A DNA stretch of 64,000 bases from Alcanivorax sp. S71-1-4 (GTDB lineage: Bacteria > Pseudomonadota > Gammaproteobacteria > Pseudomonadales > Alcanivoracaceae): assembly GCF_009846755.1 (NCBI RefSeq), contig NZ_AQOR01000011.1:1-64000 (forward strand). The letters run 5' to 3'. Below the pieces are notes generated by a model that was not told the origin of the DNA, did no database searches, and saw only the letters and a program-made list of their open reading frames with translations. The position numbers and the translations under genes are program-made. Positions within the stretch are counted from its first letter, which is position 1, and each line of letters starts with the position of its first letter. Positions 29,045 through 37,260 of the stretch are shown here, one piece after another.

Positions 29045-30205
29045 ATGATCGGCGCGTTACGGCGCAAGGAAGAGCCCGTGGCCCGTACCGGCCTGATTCT
29101 TTCCGGCGGCGGTGCGCGCGCCGCCTACCAGGTGGGTGTGCTGATGGCGCTGGCGGAGCTGGTGCCCCGGGGCAGCCCGAACCCTTTTCCGATTATCTGC
29201 GGGACCTCTGCCGGCGCGATCAATGCGGCAGCGTTGGCGGTGCATGCCAGCAATTTCCGCATGGCCGTGCGCGGCCTGGAGCGGGTGTGGAGCCACCTTA
29301 CCGCAGAACAGGTGTACCGCACTGAGGTCTGGTCCTTCGTCAAATCGCTGCTTCGCTGGGCGTTGCCGGCCTATCTGACGGGCGCCACACCGGTGAACAG
29401 TGCACTGCTGGACAGCCGGCCGCTGGAGCGGCTGTTGTCGCTGGTGCTCAATTTCCAGCGCATCGAACAATCCATCCAGCGCGGTGAGCTGGACGCCCTG
29501 TCGATCACTGCGTCGTCCTACGCCAACGGGGAGTCGGTCGCTTTTTTCCAGGGGCGCGAGGATCTGGAAGAATGGACGCGGGCACGCCGTAAAGGCAAGC
29601 GTACCCGGATTACCCTGCCGCACCTGCTGGCGTCCTCGGCAATCCCGATCCTGTTTCCTGCCCAGAAAGTCGAGGGCCACTACTACGGGGACGGTGCGGT
29701 GCGGCAACTGGCACCGATCAGCCCGGCGCTGCATCTCGGCGCGACCCGAGTGCTGGTGATCGGTGTCTCCGGCAACACCTCGGCCGGGCACCAGCGCCAG
29801 TTGCAGGCCTATCCCTCGATGGCGCAGGTGCTGGGCCATGTGCTCAACAGTGTGTTCGTGGATACGCTGGAGGGGGATGTGGAGCGGCTTGAGCGTATCA
29901 ACGGCACGGTGGCGGCGATCCCTGAAGCGGTGCGCCAGCGCGAAGGCATCGGCCTGAAGCAGGTGGATGTGCTGAAAATCTACCCGTCGGAACCGATTGA
30001 CGAGATTGCCGCGGCGCACCTGCACGAACTGCCGCGTGCACTGCGTTTCATGCTGCGCGGGTCCGGCGGCACCCGCTCGCCGGGTGCGGCGGCCGTCAGC
30101 TACCTGCTGTTCCAGCCGGGCTTCTGCCGACGGCTGATCGAACTCGGCTACCAGGATGCCAGGGCCCGCGAGGATGAGATTCGCGCATTCCTGAGCCTGC
30201 AGTAG
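29045..30205 (+). CDS. Patatin-like phospholipase
   Basis: From ATG 29045 the product is 386 residues. The oxyanion loop SGGGARAAYQVGV, nucleophile motif GTSAGAINAAA and the DGAVRQLAPISPAL Asp complete the Ser-Asp dyad, so lipid acyl hydrolase activity is likely. GTG 29078 has the better ribosome-binding site (AAGGAAGA, 6 bp away) and gives a start right before RTGLILSGGG, so the true protein may be 375 residues. No signal peptide or outer-membrane barrel is seen. The stop TAG (30203-30205) is formed by the GTAG of a REPIN element. Confidence 0.9.
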   Translation: MIGALRRKEEPVARTGLILSGGGARAAYQVGVLMALAELVPRGSPNPFPIICGTSAGAINAAALAVHASNFRMAVRGLERVWSHLTAEQVYRTEVWSFVKSLLRWALPAYLTGATPVNSALLDSRPLERLLSLVLNFQRIEQSIQRGELDALSITASSYANGESVAFFQGREDLEEWTRARRKGKRTRITLPHLLASSAIPILFPAQKVEGHYYGDGAVRQLAPISPALHLGATRVLVIGVSGNTSAGHQRQLQAYPSMAQVLGHVLNSVFVDTLEGDVERLERINGTVAAIPEAVRQREGIGLKQVDVLKIYPSEPIDEIAAAHLHELPRALRFMLRGSGGTRSPGAAAVSYLLFQPGFCRRLIELGYQDARAREDEIRAFLSLQ

Positions 30206-30376
30206 GGTGGGTAGAGCCAAAGCCAAAGGCGAAACCCACCGGGACCATGCGGCACACTGCTCGCACAGAATCATCGAAACTACCCACCTCCCGAGCTGGA
30301 TGATTTCGATGATTTTGCGGGAGTGCATACCGCACATGGACATGGTGGGTTTCGCCTTTGGCTCTACCCACCCCAC
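30202..30376. repeat. REPIN/BIME-like palindromic element, copy A
   Basis: GTAG (30202-30205) precedes GGTGGGTAGAGCC...GGCGAAACCCACC, itself a hairpin, and the right end (from 30344) carries GGTGGGTTTCGCC...GGCTCTACCCACC, its inverted copy. The left arm has a 6-bp duplication (GCCAAA). The inner arms are also an imperfect inverted repeat around ATCATCGAAA. This is the build of two REPs facing each other (REPIN), a non-autonomous element mobilised by RAYT transposases in other bacteria. The right-hand tetranucleotide is degenerate (CCAC instead of CTAC). Confidence 0.85.
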
Positions 30377-30406
30377 CGGCCCATATCCATCCAGTTAATC
30401 AGTAAG

Positions 30407-31186
30407 CTACCGACGCTGACGGCTTTCCCGACGGCTGAAGTGCGCCATAAAGCTGGTGGGAAAATCCGTAATAATGCTGTCCACGCCCAGTGAGGCCAGG
30501 CGTTCCGCCTCGTTCAGATCGTTCACCGTCCACACCGAGACATGCAGGCCGCGCCGGCGCGCACGCTCCATCAGCCGGGGAGTGACCAGGCTGTAGTGGG
30601 CGATCAGCCAGCGACAGCCCAGTGCCGCTGTGCGCCGGGTCGGCTGCAGGTAGCGGTACTCGCACACGTAGCCGCGCATCACGTCCGGCGCCTGAGTGCC
30701 CATCATCCGCAGAAAACCGGTGTCACTGGAGGTGACCACGACCCGGTCGTGCATGCGTCGTTCGTCGATCAGCCGCCGCAGATTGTGGGCCAGGCGATTC
30801 TGGTAACGGCGATCATCCCCGCCTTTTACTTCAAACTGGAAACCCATCCAGTCCGGGCAATTTTCAACCACTTCGGCCAGCGTGGGGATGCCCACCGGGC
30901 TATGCCAGCCGGGTGTATTGCGGCGCGCATCCAGCAGGCCCAGCTCTGACTGGGTGAACTGCCTTGCCTTGCCGGAATGCCAGGTGGTGCGGTCCACATG
31001 GGAATCGTGCAGCACGATCAACTGGCCGTCAGCAGACATGCGTACATCGAGCTCGATGGCCTTGACGCCGGCCTCGACGGCCAGCAGGAAGCCGGCCAGG
31101 GTGTTTTCGGGGGCCTCACCACGAGCGCCGCGGTGGCCGACCATGGCCGGGACAGCAGAGGTAACAGAGGGCATAGGGATCGTCAT
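30407..31186 (-). CDS. Glycerophosphodiester phosphodiesterase
   Basis: The 259-residue GDPD enzyme hydrolyses glycerophosphodiesters to glycerol-3-phosphate and an alcohol. Catalytic and metal residues are visible in GHRGARGEAPENTLAGF, ELDVRMSADGQLIVLHD and FEVKGG. There is no signal peptide, so it is a cytoplasmic UgpQ-like type. It converges with the patatin across the REPIN; the two could act in sequence on phospholipids, though nothing shows they are co-regulated. Confidence 0.93.
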   Translation of the reverse strand: MTIPMPSVTSAVPAMVGHRGARGEAPENTLAGFLLAVEAGVKAIELDVRMSADGQLIVLHDSHVDRTTWHSGKARQFTQSELGLLDARRNTPGWHSPVGIPTLAEVVENCPDWMGFQFEVKGGDDRRYQNRLAHNLRRLIDERRMHDRVVVTSSDTGFLRMMGTQAPDVMRGYVCEYRYLQPTRRTAALGCRWLIAHYSLVTPRLMERARRRGLHVSVWTVNDLNEAERLASLGVDSIITDFPTSFMAHFSRRESRQRR

Positions 31187-31342
31187 CAGGAACAGTGTCA
31201 GGCGCTACTATGACGAGGGTGTGACAGTCCGTCCAGAGGGACGTAACGGCGGCGCAGTCCAAGTGTTTGGTCGCGGAGCGACAAAAAACAGCACAAGGGG
31301 CGGGGGTGGCCTTTTCGCCATAGAGGAGATTTTCTCGCTCCC

Positions 31343-31368
31343 AAAAAAAAGCCCGCCGGGGGGCGGGT
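31343..31368 (-). terminator. Orphan rho-independent terminator, minus strand
   Basis: On the minus strand ACCCGCC-CCCC-GGCGGGC is followed by eight T. It is a textbook terminator, but the nearest upstream minus-strand gene (LysR) ends 1 kb away, so it may end an unannotated minus-strand RNA. It also shields the phosphodiesterase gene from read-through. Confidence 0.85.
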
Positions 31369-31435
31369 CTGATGCAATGTAACATCAAATATCAGGAAAA
31401 AAGCAGCTTAGGCAGAAGTTGCAAAGCTATTCGGT

Positions 31436-31490
31436 AAAACAGCCACCCTGTGTCGGGCTTTGGGCCGCCATGTACCTGGCTGGCTGTTTT
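31436..31490. repeat. Inverted repeat, 10-bp arms
   Basis: AAAACAGCCA (31436-31445) and TGGCTGTTTT (31481-31490) are perfect inverted copies 35 bp apart. T-rich sequence flanks the stem on both strands, so it could act as a weak bidirectional terminator or as part of a structured RNA. Confidence 0.5.
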
Positions 31491-31761
31491 GTTAATGCAA
31501 TTTATTCTCAAAAAATACCATCGTGCTCGTTATGTTTCTGCTTGTGTTTCTGTGTGTTGCTGCTGAACATTTCCAATGTGTCGCCACGCGCAAGGGCGAT
31601 GTGATTGGCAATCGAGCAGAGCATTCACATTAATATTCAGATCGCACCCTTCGTGACACCATCTCCTGAAAGCATGGTTCATGAAGACCCAATCATAAAA
31701 GACGTCTCATAAAAGACATCATGGATGAGAACGGCCTTAAGCCGGGCTCTGCATCCTGAAT

Positions 31762-31786
31762 GCGCTCCACATGTGAGGCGCTTTTT
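31762..31786 (+). terminator. Candidate plus-strand terminator
   Basis: GCGCTC...AGGCGC with the palindrome CACATGTG in its loop is followed by TTTTT. The stem is short (4 bp plus a wobble), so confidence is low. There is no plus-strand gene upstream that needs it; a small RNA ending here is one reading. Confidence 0.35.
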
Positions 31787-32215
31787 GCCTGTTTGTCCGG
31801 CATTTTCCCGCTTCTTTTGTGCCTTCACAGGCTGGGTGGGCGGGCTGCCTCTTTATCCCGTTCGATCACGCTCAATCACGTTCGGGGCATTCTTATGGCC
31901 TGGCTTCCGATGTTCTGGTCCGAATGTCACCGGAGGTTCCGCGATTGTTGTAGCGCGGTAAACCATGCCGCAAATTTATTCTGGCTTGTCATGTCCCGTG
32001 AACAAGTGCGCGCTAGATTAGCCAATCAGTGAACACATGAAAACAGAAATTCACGAAAAGCTGTCTTTCGTCTCATGCCAAAAGATTAGCGATTCATTGA
32101 ATAAAAGCAATGGGCAGCCGATGAAATAAAACGGGAGATATTGTTTCATTTTGCAAGGTTGAGAACGAGGTCCCTGTTACAGGTGGAAAACAGATCTGCC
32201 GATTTTGTTTTCCAT

Positions 32216-32243
32216 TAATGTGTCATTCGTCGATGGCACATTA
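32216..32243. other. Hairpin downstream of the LysR gene
   Basis: TAATGTGTCAT-TCGTCG-ATGGCACATTA forms an 11-bp stem with one wobble pair. No T-run follows on either strand, so it is not a standard terminator; it may stabilise the 3' end of the LysR mRNA or be a protein-binding palindrome. Confidence 0.45.
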
Positions 32244-32370
32244 GCCAATAACAGCGCGCGGCGCTTTCGGCGCAAAGGTCAGTGCAGACACGGGGCAGAC
32301 AACGAGTATGGGCGCAGAGGGCAGGCGGGTGCCTGGAGGGAATGGCCTGGGTGACGTGGCGGGGGCCACG

Positions 32371-32417
32371 CCATCAGGCCTGATGGATACGTTCCCATCA
32401 GGCCTGATGGATACGTT
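32371..32417. repeat. 24-bp tandem duplication spanning the LysR stop codon
   Basis: CCATCAGGCCTGATGGATACGTT occurs at 32371-32393 and again at 32395-32417. Each copy contains the perfect palindrome CATCAGGCCTGATG. The right-hand copy encodes the last residues of the LysR protein (RIHQA) and its TGA; the other lies just downstream. A recent tandem duplication is the simplest explanation. Confidence 0.9.
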
Positions 32418-33294
32418 TACGTTCTTCGATGAACTCGACGAAGTTGCGGGTCTTGGCCGGGAGATTCTTGCGGCTGCCGTAGATGATGTAGAAATCCATG
32501 TTGGGCACGGTATAGCCCTCCAGCAGCGTGACCAGCTTGCCGGTGCGCAGCTCGTTCTTGACGTCCCACTCGCTCTTGATGGCAATGCCGTAGCCGGACA
32601 GGACCCAGTTACGCAGCGTTTCGCTGTTATCCGTGATCAGGCTGCCGGTGACGCGCACCATTTCCCGGTGATTCGGGCCGCACAGTGGCCACAGATCACG
32701 AAAGGAGCCATAGGAATCCAGAATCAGGCACTCGTGCTTCTTCAGATCGGACGGTTTGCGAATTGGCGCGCGGCCTTCCAGGTACTCCGGGGACGCGCAG
32801 ACAAAGCAGCGATTCTTCAGCAGCCGCTTGGCGATCATGGTGGAGTCCGAAGGCTGACCAATGGCAATCGCCACATCAAAGCCTTCGCGGATGAAGTCGA
32901 TCTGCTTGTCGCCGAGATAGAGCTGCACCACCAGTTCAGGATTGTTGCGCGAAAATTCGGCGATCAGAGAGGCGATGCGGCTTTTGCCCAGACCAACGGT
33001 AGAAGCGACTTTCAGTGTGCCTTTGGCGTTGTCACCGGCGCGTGAGACGGAGGAGGTGGCTTCTTCAAGATCATCCAGAATCACCAGCAGTTTGTGGTAG
33101 AGGATCTTGCCTTCTTCGGTCAGGCTCATCGCGCGTGAACTGCGATTGAGCAGCCGCACGCCGATCTCTTCCTCGAGGCGGGCCAGACGCTTGCTGATCG
33201 ATGCTGGCGACAGTCCCAGGCGACGTCCGGCGCCGGAGATCGTGCCCGCTTTGACCACGCCCACAAATATGCTCAGGTCTGTAATTGAGTTCAT
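32398..33294 (-). CDS. LysR family transcriptional regulator
   Basis: The 298-residue regulator has an N-terminal winged helix (LSIFVGVVKAGTISGAGRRL, then SPASISKRLARLEEEIGVRL) and a substrate-binding domain (ASTVGLGKSRIASLIAEF onwards), close to the DmlR/PecT-type group. Its target is unknown: no gene is divergently transcribed from it, and the 673 bp upstream hold only palindromes. It stands alone in a low-GC stretch, which suggests acquisition. The 3' end is covered by a tandem duplication. Confidence 0.93.
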   Translation of the reverse strand: MNSITDLSIFVGVVKAGTISGAGRRLGLSPASISKRLARLEEEIGVRLLNRSSRAMSLTEEGKILYHKLLVILDDLEEATSSVSRAGDNAKGTLKVASTVGLGKSRIASLIAEFSRNNPELVVQLYLGDKQIDFIREGFDVAIAIGQPSDSTMIAKRLLKNRCFVCASPEYLEGRAPIRKPSDLKKHECLILDSYGSFRDLWPLCGPNHREMVRVTGSLITDNSETLRNWVLSGYGIAIKSEWDVKNELRTGKLVTLLEGYTVPNMDFYIIYGSRKNLPAKTRNFVEFIEERKRIHQA

Positions 33295-33504
33295 GCGACC
33301 ATGACCCTTATTTAGAAATGTAGCTTTTATTTATTCTGTGTTTTCAATTGTTCACTGACTCACCTGTTTTTACGCTGAACCGGACTGCACGCCCGTTATT
33401 CTGTTTTGACATCAGGTTCAGGGATGCGAGGTGAACACGCTGTTACCTTGAGCAATTATATAAACAGGCATTCATCAACTGTATAGCGGTACAGGTACTG
33501 CCGT

Positions 33505-33565
33505 CACGGACCGGCTGTCAGTAATACCCGTCCGTGGCAGTCTTGCCAAGGCAGGCAGACTGCCA
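33505..33565. other. Two overlapping hairpins
   Basis: CACGGAC (33505-33511) pairs with GTCCGTG (33530-33536), and TGGCAGTCT (33535-33543) pairs with AGACTGCCA (33557-33565), with an inner TGCC/GGCA. The two stems touch at 33535-33536. GC-rich structure in AT-rich surroundings suggests a structured RNA, but no promoter or T-run frames it. Confidence 0.45.
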
Positions 33566-33673
33566 TCGGGCCATGGCATATTGCCATTACATCTTGTTTT
33601 TGCACAGATATTTTTGGCGTATCTGGAACGTAAAAGGGGCCGGTGAGTATGTGTGAAACCGTTTTCAAAATAA

Positions 33674-33692
33674 AGGAAAAGCTACTTTTCCT
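33674..33692. repeat. Palindrome, copy 1 (AGGAAAAG-CTA-CTTTTCCT)
   Basis: Perfect 8-bp arms. A second, shorter copy with the same core GAAAAGC-n-n-CTTTTC lies at 33796-33810, and a diverged one (GAAAAGCTGTCTTTC) at 32055-32069. Possible binding site of one of the two nearby regulators. Confidence 0.5.
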
Positions 33693-33795
33693 GTAATTTG
33701 CATAAACATATCAGCCTGATTTTTGTTGTCTGACCGCGAGACGTTATTTGCGCCATGCGCCATCAGAAGTAAATGGCTGATAATAGCCTTTTTGC

Positions 33796-33810
33796 GAAAA
33801 GCTGCTTTTC
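33796..33810. repeat. Palindrome, copy 2 (GAAAAG-CTG-CTTTTC)
   Basis: Perfect 6-bp arms sharing the core of the palindrome 122 bp to the left. Confidence 0.5.
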
Positions 33811-33913
33811 AATTAATGAATGGATAAGGTGCGAGCCGCCAGCCTGCAGTAATTTCACGCATGTTATTACTGTCTGCCGGTGCAGTCAGCGGTATCGGGC
33901 TGATAATTTGATA

Positions 33914-33960
33914 TCAATATGATATTGAGATGCCCGGCATGCCAGAAGGAGGCATGCCGG
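33914..33960. other. Palindrome and hairpin at the 3' end of the XRE gene
   Basis: TCAATAT-G-ATATTGA (33914-33928) is followed by CCGGCATGCC-AGAAGGA-GGCATGCCGG (33934-33960), which ends 7 bp from the XRE stop. The hairpin could end the XRE transcript (minus strand), though no T-run follows it. Confidence 0.5.
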
Positions 33961-33967
33961 TGGGGCG

Positions 33968-34321
33968 TCACTGGGAGGTTTGCTGCTTCGAGCGCCGCTT
34001 GATCATTTGGGTGAACTCAAGCACCAGCACGCGGTCAGCCGGATTGAGGTGCCGGAAGTGGCGTTGCATCTTGGCCAGGTCGGCGGCCAGCGGTTCGTCG
34101 AGTTCCAGAATCCGGCTACCGGCTTCCAGTTCACGATAGATTTCGGACACGGAGGTGCCGAGTGCCTTGGCCAGATTCTGCAGGAGCAGAACGGAGGGTT
34201 GTTGCATGCCCCGTTCGATACGGGAGAGATTGCTGGCATCTGTATCCGCGCGATAGGCGACTTCTTCCAGTGTGTCACCGCGTGCTTCGCGTCGGCGCTT
34301 CAGGGCTTGACCGATATTCAT
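33968..34321 (-). CDS. XRE family helix-turn-helix regulator
   Basis: This 117-residue protein has a Cro/CI-type helix-turn-helix at residues 1-62 (IGQALKRRREARGDTLEEVA, ASNLSRIERGMQQPSVLLLQ) and a short helical tail. It resembles small chromosomal regulators with a C-terminal dimer helix; no toxin partner is adjacent. It is divergent from the exoD-like gene, separated by 233 bp, and may control it, but this is only context. Confidence 0.88.
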   Translation of the reverse strand: MNIGQALKRRREARGDTLEEVAYRADTDASNLSRIERGMQQPSVLLLQNLAKALGTSVSEIYRELEAGSRILELDEPLAADLAKMQRHFRHLNPADRVLVLEFTQMIKRRSKQQTSQ

Positions 34322-34554
34322 GGAGATCCGTCTGTGTTATGTGCTGTGTCATTTGCGAATTGTCGCCATGCGTTATTGCTGCATTGGCGGATATAAAATG
34401 GCGCATGGCTCATGTGGATGCAAGTACGCCGGGATGGACGGTCGCTGGTTCCGGCGGTCGTCATGCGTTTTTCTGATGGCGGTCGTGCTGACGTTATACA
34501 AGTGTCGTAACAGCATTTCGCCAGATGGCAAAAAACATCAAAAAGGAAGAAAAA

Positions 34555-35148
34555 ATGACAAGTGCGGATGACGCGCTCAGCACGCTGCATCAAGTGATGG
34601 AACGCGTCTGCGCGGCGGGCGAGGGCGACGAAGTTTCCGTCCAGGATATGCTCGATGCGGTTGGCACGCGCTCATTCGGTCCGGTATTGCTGGTGCCGGC
34701 AATGATCATTCTTTCGCCGGTCAGCGGTATTCCTACCGTGCCGACGCTCGGCGCCGTCATCATTTGTCTGATCGCGCTGCAATTGTTGTGTGGGCGGCGC
34801 AGCATCTGGCTGCCGCGCTGGCTGTTGAGGCTGAGCCTGCGACGCACCACGCTGGATCGCGCGGCGCGGTTCATCAGCCCGCTGGCGCGCACCGTCGACA
34901 GATTTCTAAAGCCGCGCTTGTCGTTTTTTGTGCGCCGGCCATTTTCCCAGGTGATCGCGTTGCTCTGCATTCTGGCGGCGGCCACCATGCCGGTGCTGGA
35001 ACCACTGCCGTTCATGGCGTCCACCGCTGCGGCGGTGATCTGTGTCTACGCGCTGGCGCTGGTCGCGCACGATGGGCTGCTGGCGCTGATTGCGCTGCTG
35101 TTGACCGGGGTGCTGGCCGGGTTGGGTGTGACCTCAGTGGGCGGCTGA
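34555..35148 (+). CDS. ExoD family membrane protein
   Basis: The 197-residue protein starts at ATG 34555, 4 bp after a strong AAGGAAGA site. FGPVLLVPAMIILSPVSGIP and PTLGAVIICLIALQLL are typical of the ExoD family (exopolysaccharide synthesis, ExoD), with about four membrane segments. ExoD of Sinorhizobium affects exopolysaccharide and alkali tolerance; the molecular function is not known. An in-frame upstream ATG (34525) would add 10 Lys-rich residues covering the ribosome-binding site and is rejected. It is convergent with aguB. Confidence 0.85.
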   Translation: MTSADDALSTLHQVMERVCAAGEGDEVSVQDMLDAVGTRSFGPVLLVPAMIILSPVSGIPTVPTLGAVIICLIALQLLCGRRSIWLPRWLLRLSLRRTTLDRAARFISPLARTVDRFLKPRLSFFVRRPFSQVIALLCILAAATMPVLEPLPFMASTAAAVICVYALALVAHDGLLALIALLLTGVLAGLGVTSVGG

Positions 35149-35160
35149 CGCCGCCCCTGG

Positions 35161-36057
35161 TCAGTCGCGATAACGCTTGGTGAGATCGCCGTAGGCGTCG
35201 ATACGGCGGTCACGCAGATAAGGCCAGATGCGGCGTACGGTTTCGCTTCGTTGCAGGTCCACGTCGGCGATCAGTACAGTGTCGTGGTCGGCATTCGCCT
35301 GGGCGAGGAACTCACCCTGAGGGCCTGCGACGAAGCTGTTGCCCCAGAATTGGATGCCCTGGCCGGCGTTGTCCGGTGCGGCTTCAAAGCCGGTGCGGTT
35401 GGCGACCAGCACAGGCAGGCCATTGGCGACGGCATGCGCGCGCTGCACTGTGATCCAGGCATCGCATTGACGTTGTTTCTCGGCCTCATCATCAGAGGGA
35501 TCCCAGCCGATGGCGGTCGGGTAGAGCAGCAGGTCAGCGCCGGCCAGGGCCATCAGGCGGGCGGCTTCCGGATACCACTGATCCCAGCACACCAGCAGAC
35601 CCAGGTTACCCACGGAAGTGCGGATCGGTGAAAAACCGCTGCGCCCGTCATTGAACTGCGCATCGCCCGGGGTGAAGAAAAATTTCTCGTAGAAGCCGGG
35701 ATCATCCGGGATGTGCATCTTGCGGTACACGCCGGCCAGGCTGCCGTCCCGCTCAAGCACGACGGCGGTATTGTGGTACAGACCGGTGGCGCGTTTTTCA
35801 AACAGGCTGCCGACCAGCACGATGCCGAGTTCCTTCGCCAGGGCGCCGAGGCGTTCGGTAGACGGGCCGGGAATGCTCTCTGCCAGATCGAAGCACCGGG
35901 TGTCTTCGGTCTGGCAGAAATACAGGCTGCGGTGCAGTTCCTGCAGCAGCACCAGTTCGGCACCCTGGCTGGCGGCCTCGCGTACCAGGGCCACAGAGCG
36001 GTCCAGGTTGGCCTGCATATCGTCACTGTTGGTTTGCTGGATGACGGCAACGCGCAT
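35161..36057 (-). CDS. aguB: N-carbamoylputrescine amidase
   Basis: The 298-residue nitrilase-family enzyme converts N-carbamoylputrescine to putrescine, CO2 and ammonia. The Glu-Lys-Cys triad is visible in LLQELHRSLYFCQ, YRKMHIPDDPGFYEK and LLVCWDQWYPEAARL, all typical of AguB. ATG 36057 (MRVAVIQQTNSDD) is chosen over a frame beginning at 36114. It follows aguA by 20 bp; the two enzymes carry out successive steps from agmatine. Confidence 0.95.
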   Translation of the reverse strand: MRVAVIQQTNSDDMQANLDRSVALVREAASQGAELVLLQELHRSLYFCQTEDTRCFDLAESIPGPSTERLGALAKELGIVLVGSLFEKRATGLYHNTAVVLERDGSLAGVYRKMHIPDDPGFYEKFFFTPGDAQFNDGRSGFSPIRTSVGNLGLLVCWDQWYPEAARLMALAGADLLLYPTAIGWDPSDDEAEKQRQCDAWITVQRAHAVANGLPVLVANRTGFEAAPDNAGQGIQFWGNSFVAGPQGEFLAQANADHDTVLIADVDLQRSETVRRIWPYLRDRRIDAYGDLTKRYRD

Positions 36058-36077
36058 GGTCAGTCTCCGGTGAGCAG

Positions 36078-37094
36078 TCAGCGGACGCCTTCGGGCAACT
36101 GCATGGTGACACAATGCAGGCTGCCATGCTGGGCGATCAGGGGGCGGCAGTCGATGCCAATGATGTCGCGATCAGGGAAGGCGTCGGCCAGCTGGTCCAG
36201 CGCCGACGCGTCGGTGTCGCAGTTGTAGACCGGCACCAGCACAGCGCCATTGATGATCAGGAAATTGGCATAGGTGGCCGGCAGGCGCTCGCCGGCGTCA
36301 TCAAACTGTGCCGGTGGCATCGGCAGCGGCACCAGATCAATCTGTTCGCGACCGGCCAGCGCAAACAGCTCCTGCTCCATGGCATGCAGCGCCTCATAGT
36401 GACTGTCGCTGGCGTCGGTGCATTGCACGTAGGCAATGGTGCGTGCGTTGCAGAAGCGCGCCAGGGTGTCGACGTGGGCATCGGTGTCGTCACCTTCCAG
36501 GTGGCCGTTTTCCAGCCACCAGATATTTTTCACCCCGAGCAGTTCGCGCAGCCGCGCTTCGATGGTGTGCTGATCCAGTGACGGATTGCGGTTCGGGTTC
36601 AGCAGACAGTGTCGCGTGGTCAGCAGGTTGCCGTGGCCGTCGGTGTCAATGGAGCCACCTTCCAGCACCAGATCCACCGGCACGCGTGCGGCCCGCCAGT
36701 CGAGCCGGCCAGTGGCGGCGTTGTCGTCATCTGCGGCGAACTTGTTTCCCCAGCCATTGAAGGTGAAGTCCAGCAGGTGTGTCTGGTCATCACGGGTGAC
36801 GGCGATGGGACCGAAGTCACGTGCCCAGGTGTCGTTGTAGGGTAGGGCGCGCAGGTGCAGGCGGGCGACCTGGGCTCCCTGATCCACAAGACGCTGCTTT
36901 ATATAGTCGCCGTGCGCAGCATCCTTGCACAGCACCAGCAGGTGTTCGCGGTCCAGCACTGCTTCGGCGATGGCGGTGTAAGTCTCCTCAGCCGCCGGCA
37001 GGATGCCTGCCCAGTCGGTATCGGCATGGGGCCAGGCGATCATTACGCCCCATTGCGGATGCCATTCGGGAAGCAGATGCGGCTGTGCGGACAT
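36078..37094 (-). CDS. aguA: Agmatine deiminase
   Basis: The 338-residue enzyme hydrolyses agmatine to N-carbamoylputrescine. Substrate and catalytic stretches are DTWARDFGPIAV, LEGGSIDTDGHGN, LEGDDTDAHVDTLARF and the nucleophile Cys328 in GSLHCVTMQLPEG. The start ATG 37094 has GAGG 7 bp upstream; a TTG two codons earlier is less likely. It is first gene of an aguA-aguB pair. Confidence 0.95.
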   Translation of the reverse strand: MSAQPHLLPEWHPQWGVMIAWPHADTDWAGILPAAEETYTAIAEAVLDREHLLVLCKDAAHGDYIKQRLVDQGAQVARLHLRALPYNDTWARDFGPIAVTRDDQTHLLDFTFNGWGNKFAADDDNAATGRLDWRAARVPVDLVLEGGSIDTDGHGNLLTTRHCLLNPNRNPSLDQHTIEARLRELLGVKNIWWLENGHLEGDDTDAHVDTLARFCNARTIAYVQCTDASDSHYEALHAMEQELFALAGREQIDLVPLPMPPAQFDDAGERLPATYANFLIINGAVLVPVYNCDTDASALDQLADAFPDRDIIGIDCRPLIAQHGSLHCVTMQLPEGVR

Positions 37095-37260
37095 GATCAA
37101 ACCTCAATATGACGGGGGAGTTCGGGGCGAAAGGATAAGGCAAGCAGTCTGCTTGGCAAGCACGATTTTGCCCCGTGCGCGTACTGCCTGTCGGCGTGTG
37201 CGCCGGGGCGGAGAACGGTGTAGGAAAAAGCGTAAAAAGCAGTAGGTGAAGGCTTACGGG

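Larger units (their letters stand above)
31187..32397. other. Low-GC, gene-poor region (1.2 kb)
   Basis: No convincing protein gene is present; frames up to 90 codons lack ribosome-binding sites and family features, and 31419-31604 (Cys/Leu-rich) seems spurious. The stretch from 31380 to 32240 is clearly poorer in GC than the flanking genes. It contains a minus-strand terminator (31343-31368), a 10-bp inverted repeat (31436-31490), a plus-strand terminator candidate (31762-31786), short direct repeats (ATAAAAGAC twice near 31697-31721) and a hairpin (32216-32243). Non-coding RNA genes are possible. Confidence 0.6.
33295..33967. other. Low-GC intergenic region with nested palindromes (0.67 kb)
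   Basis: No supportable gene in either strand. The region has nested hairpins (33505-33565), two related palindromes of the form GAAAAGCnnCTTTTC (33674-33692, 33796-33810), an odd palindrome TCAATAT-G-ATATTGA (33914-33928) and a 10-bp hairpin after the XRE gene (33934-33960). The LysR promoter must lie at its left end, on the minus strand. Confidence 0.6.

Noticed and set aside
30202..30376. IS element or MITE with target-site duplication
   Set aside because: No transposase and no clear flanking duplication; the GTAG plus paired hairpins fit a REPIN better.
31419..31604. 61-codon Cys/Leu-rich frame in the low-GC gap
   Set aside because: No ribosome-binding site, odd composition, lies across the 31436-31490 inverted repeat; not convincing as a gene.
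33930..34139. Plus-strand 69-codon frame starting after an AGAAGGAGG-like sequence
   Set aside because: The purine stretch is the loop of the 33934-33960 hairpin and the frame is antisense to the XRE gene.
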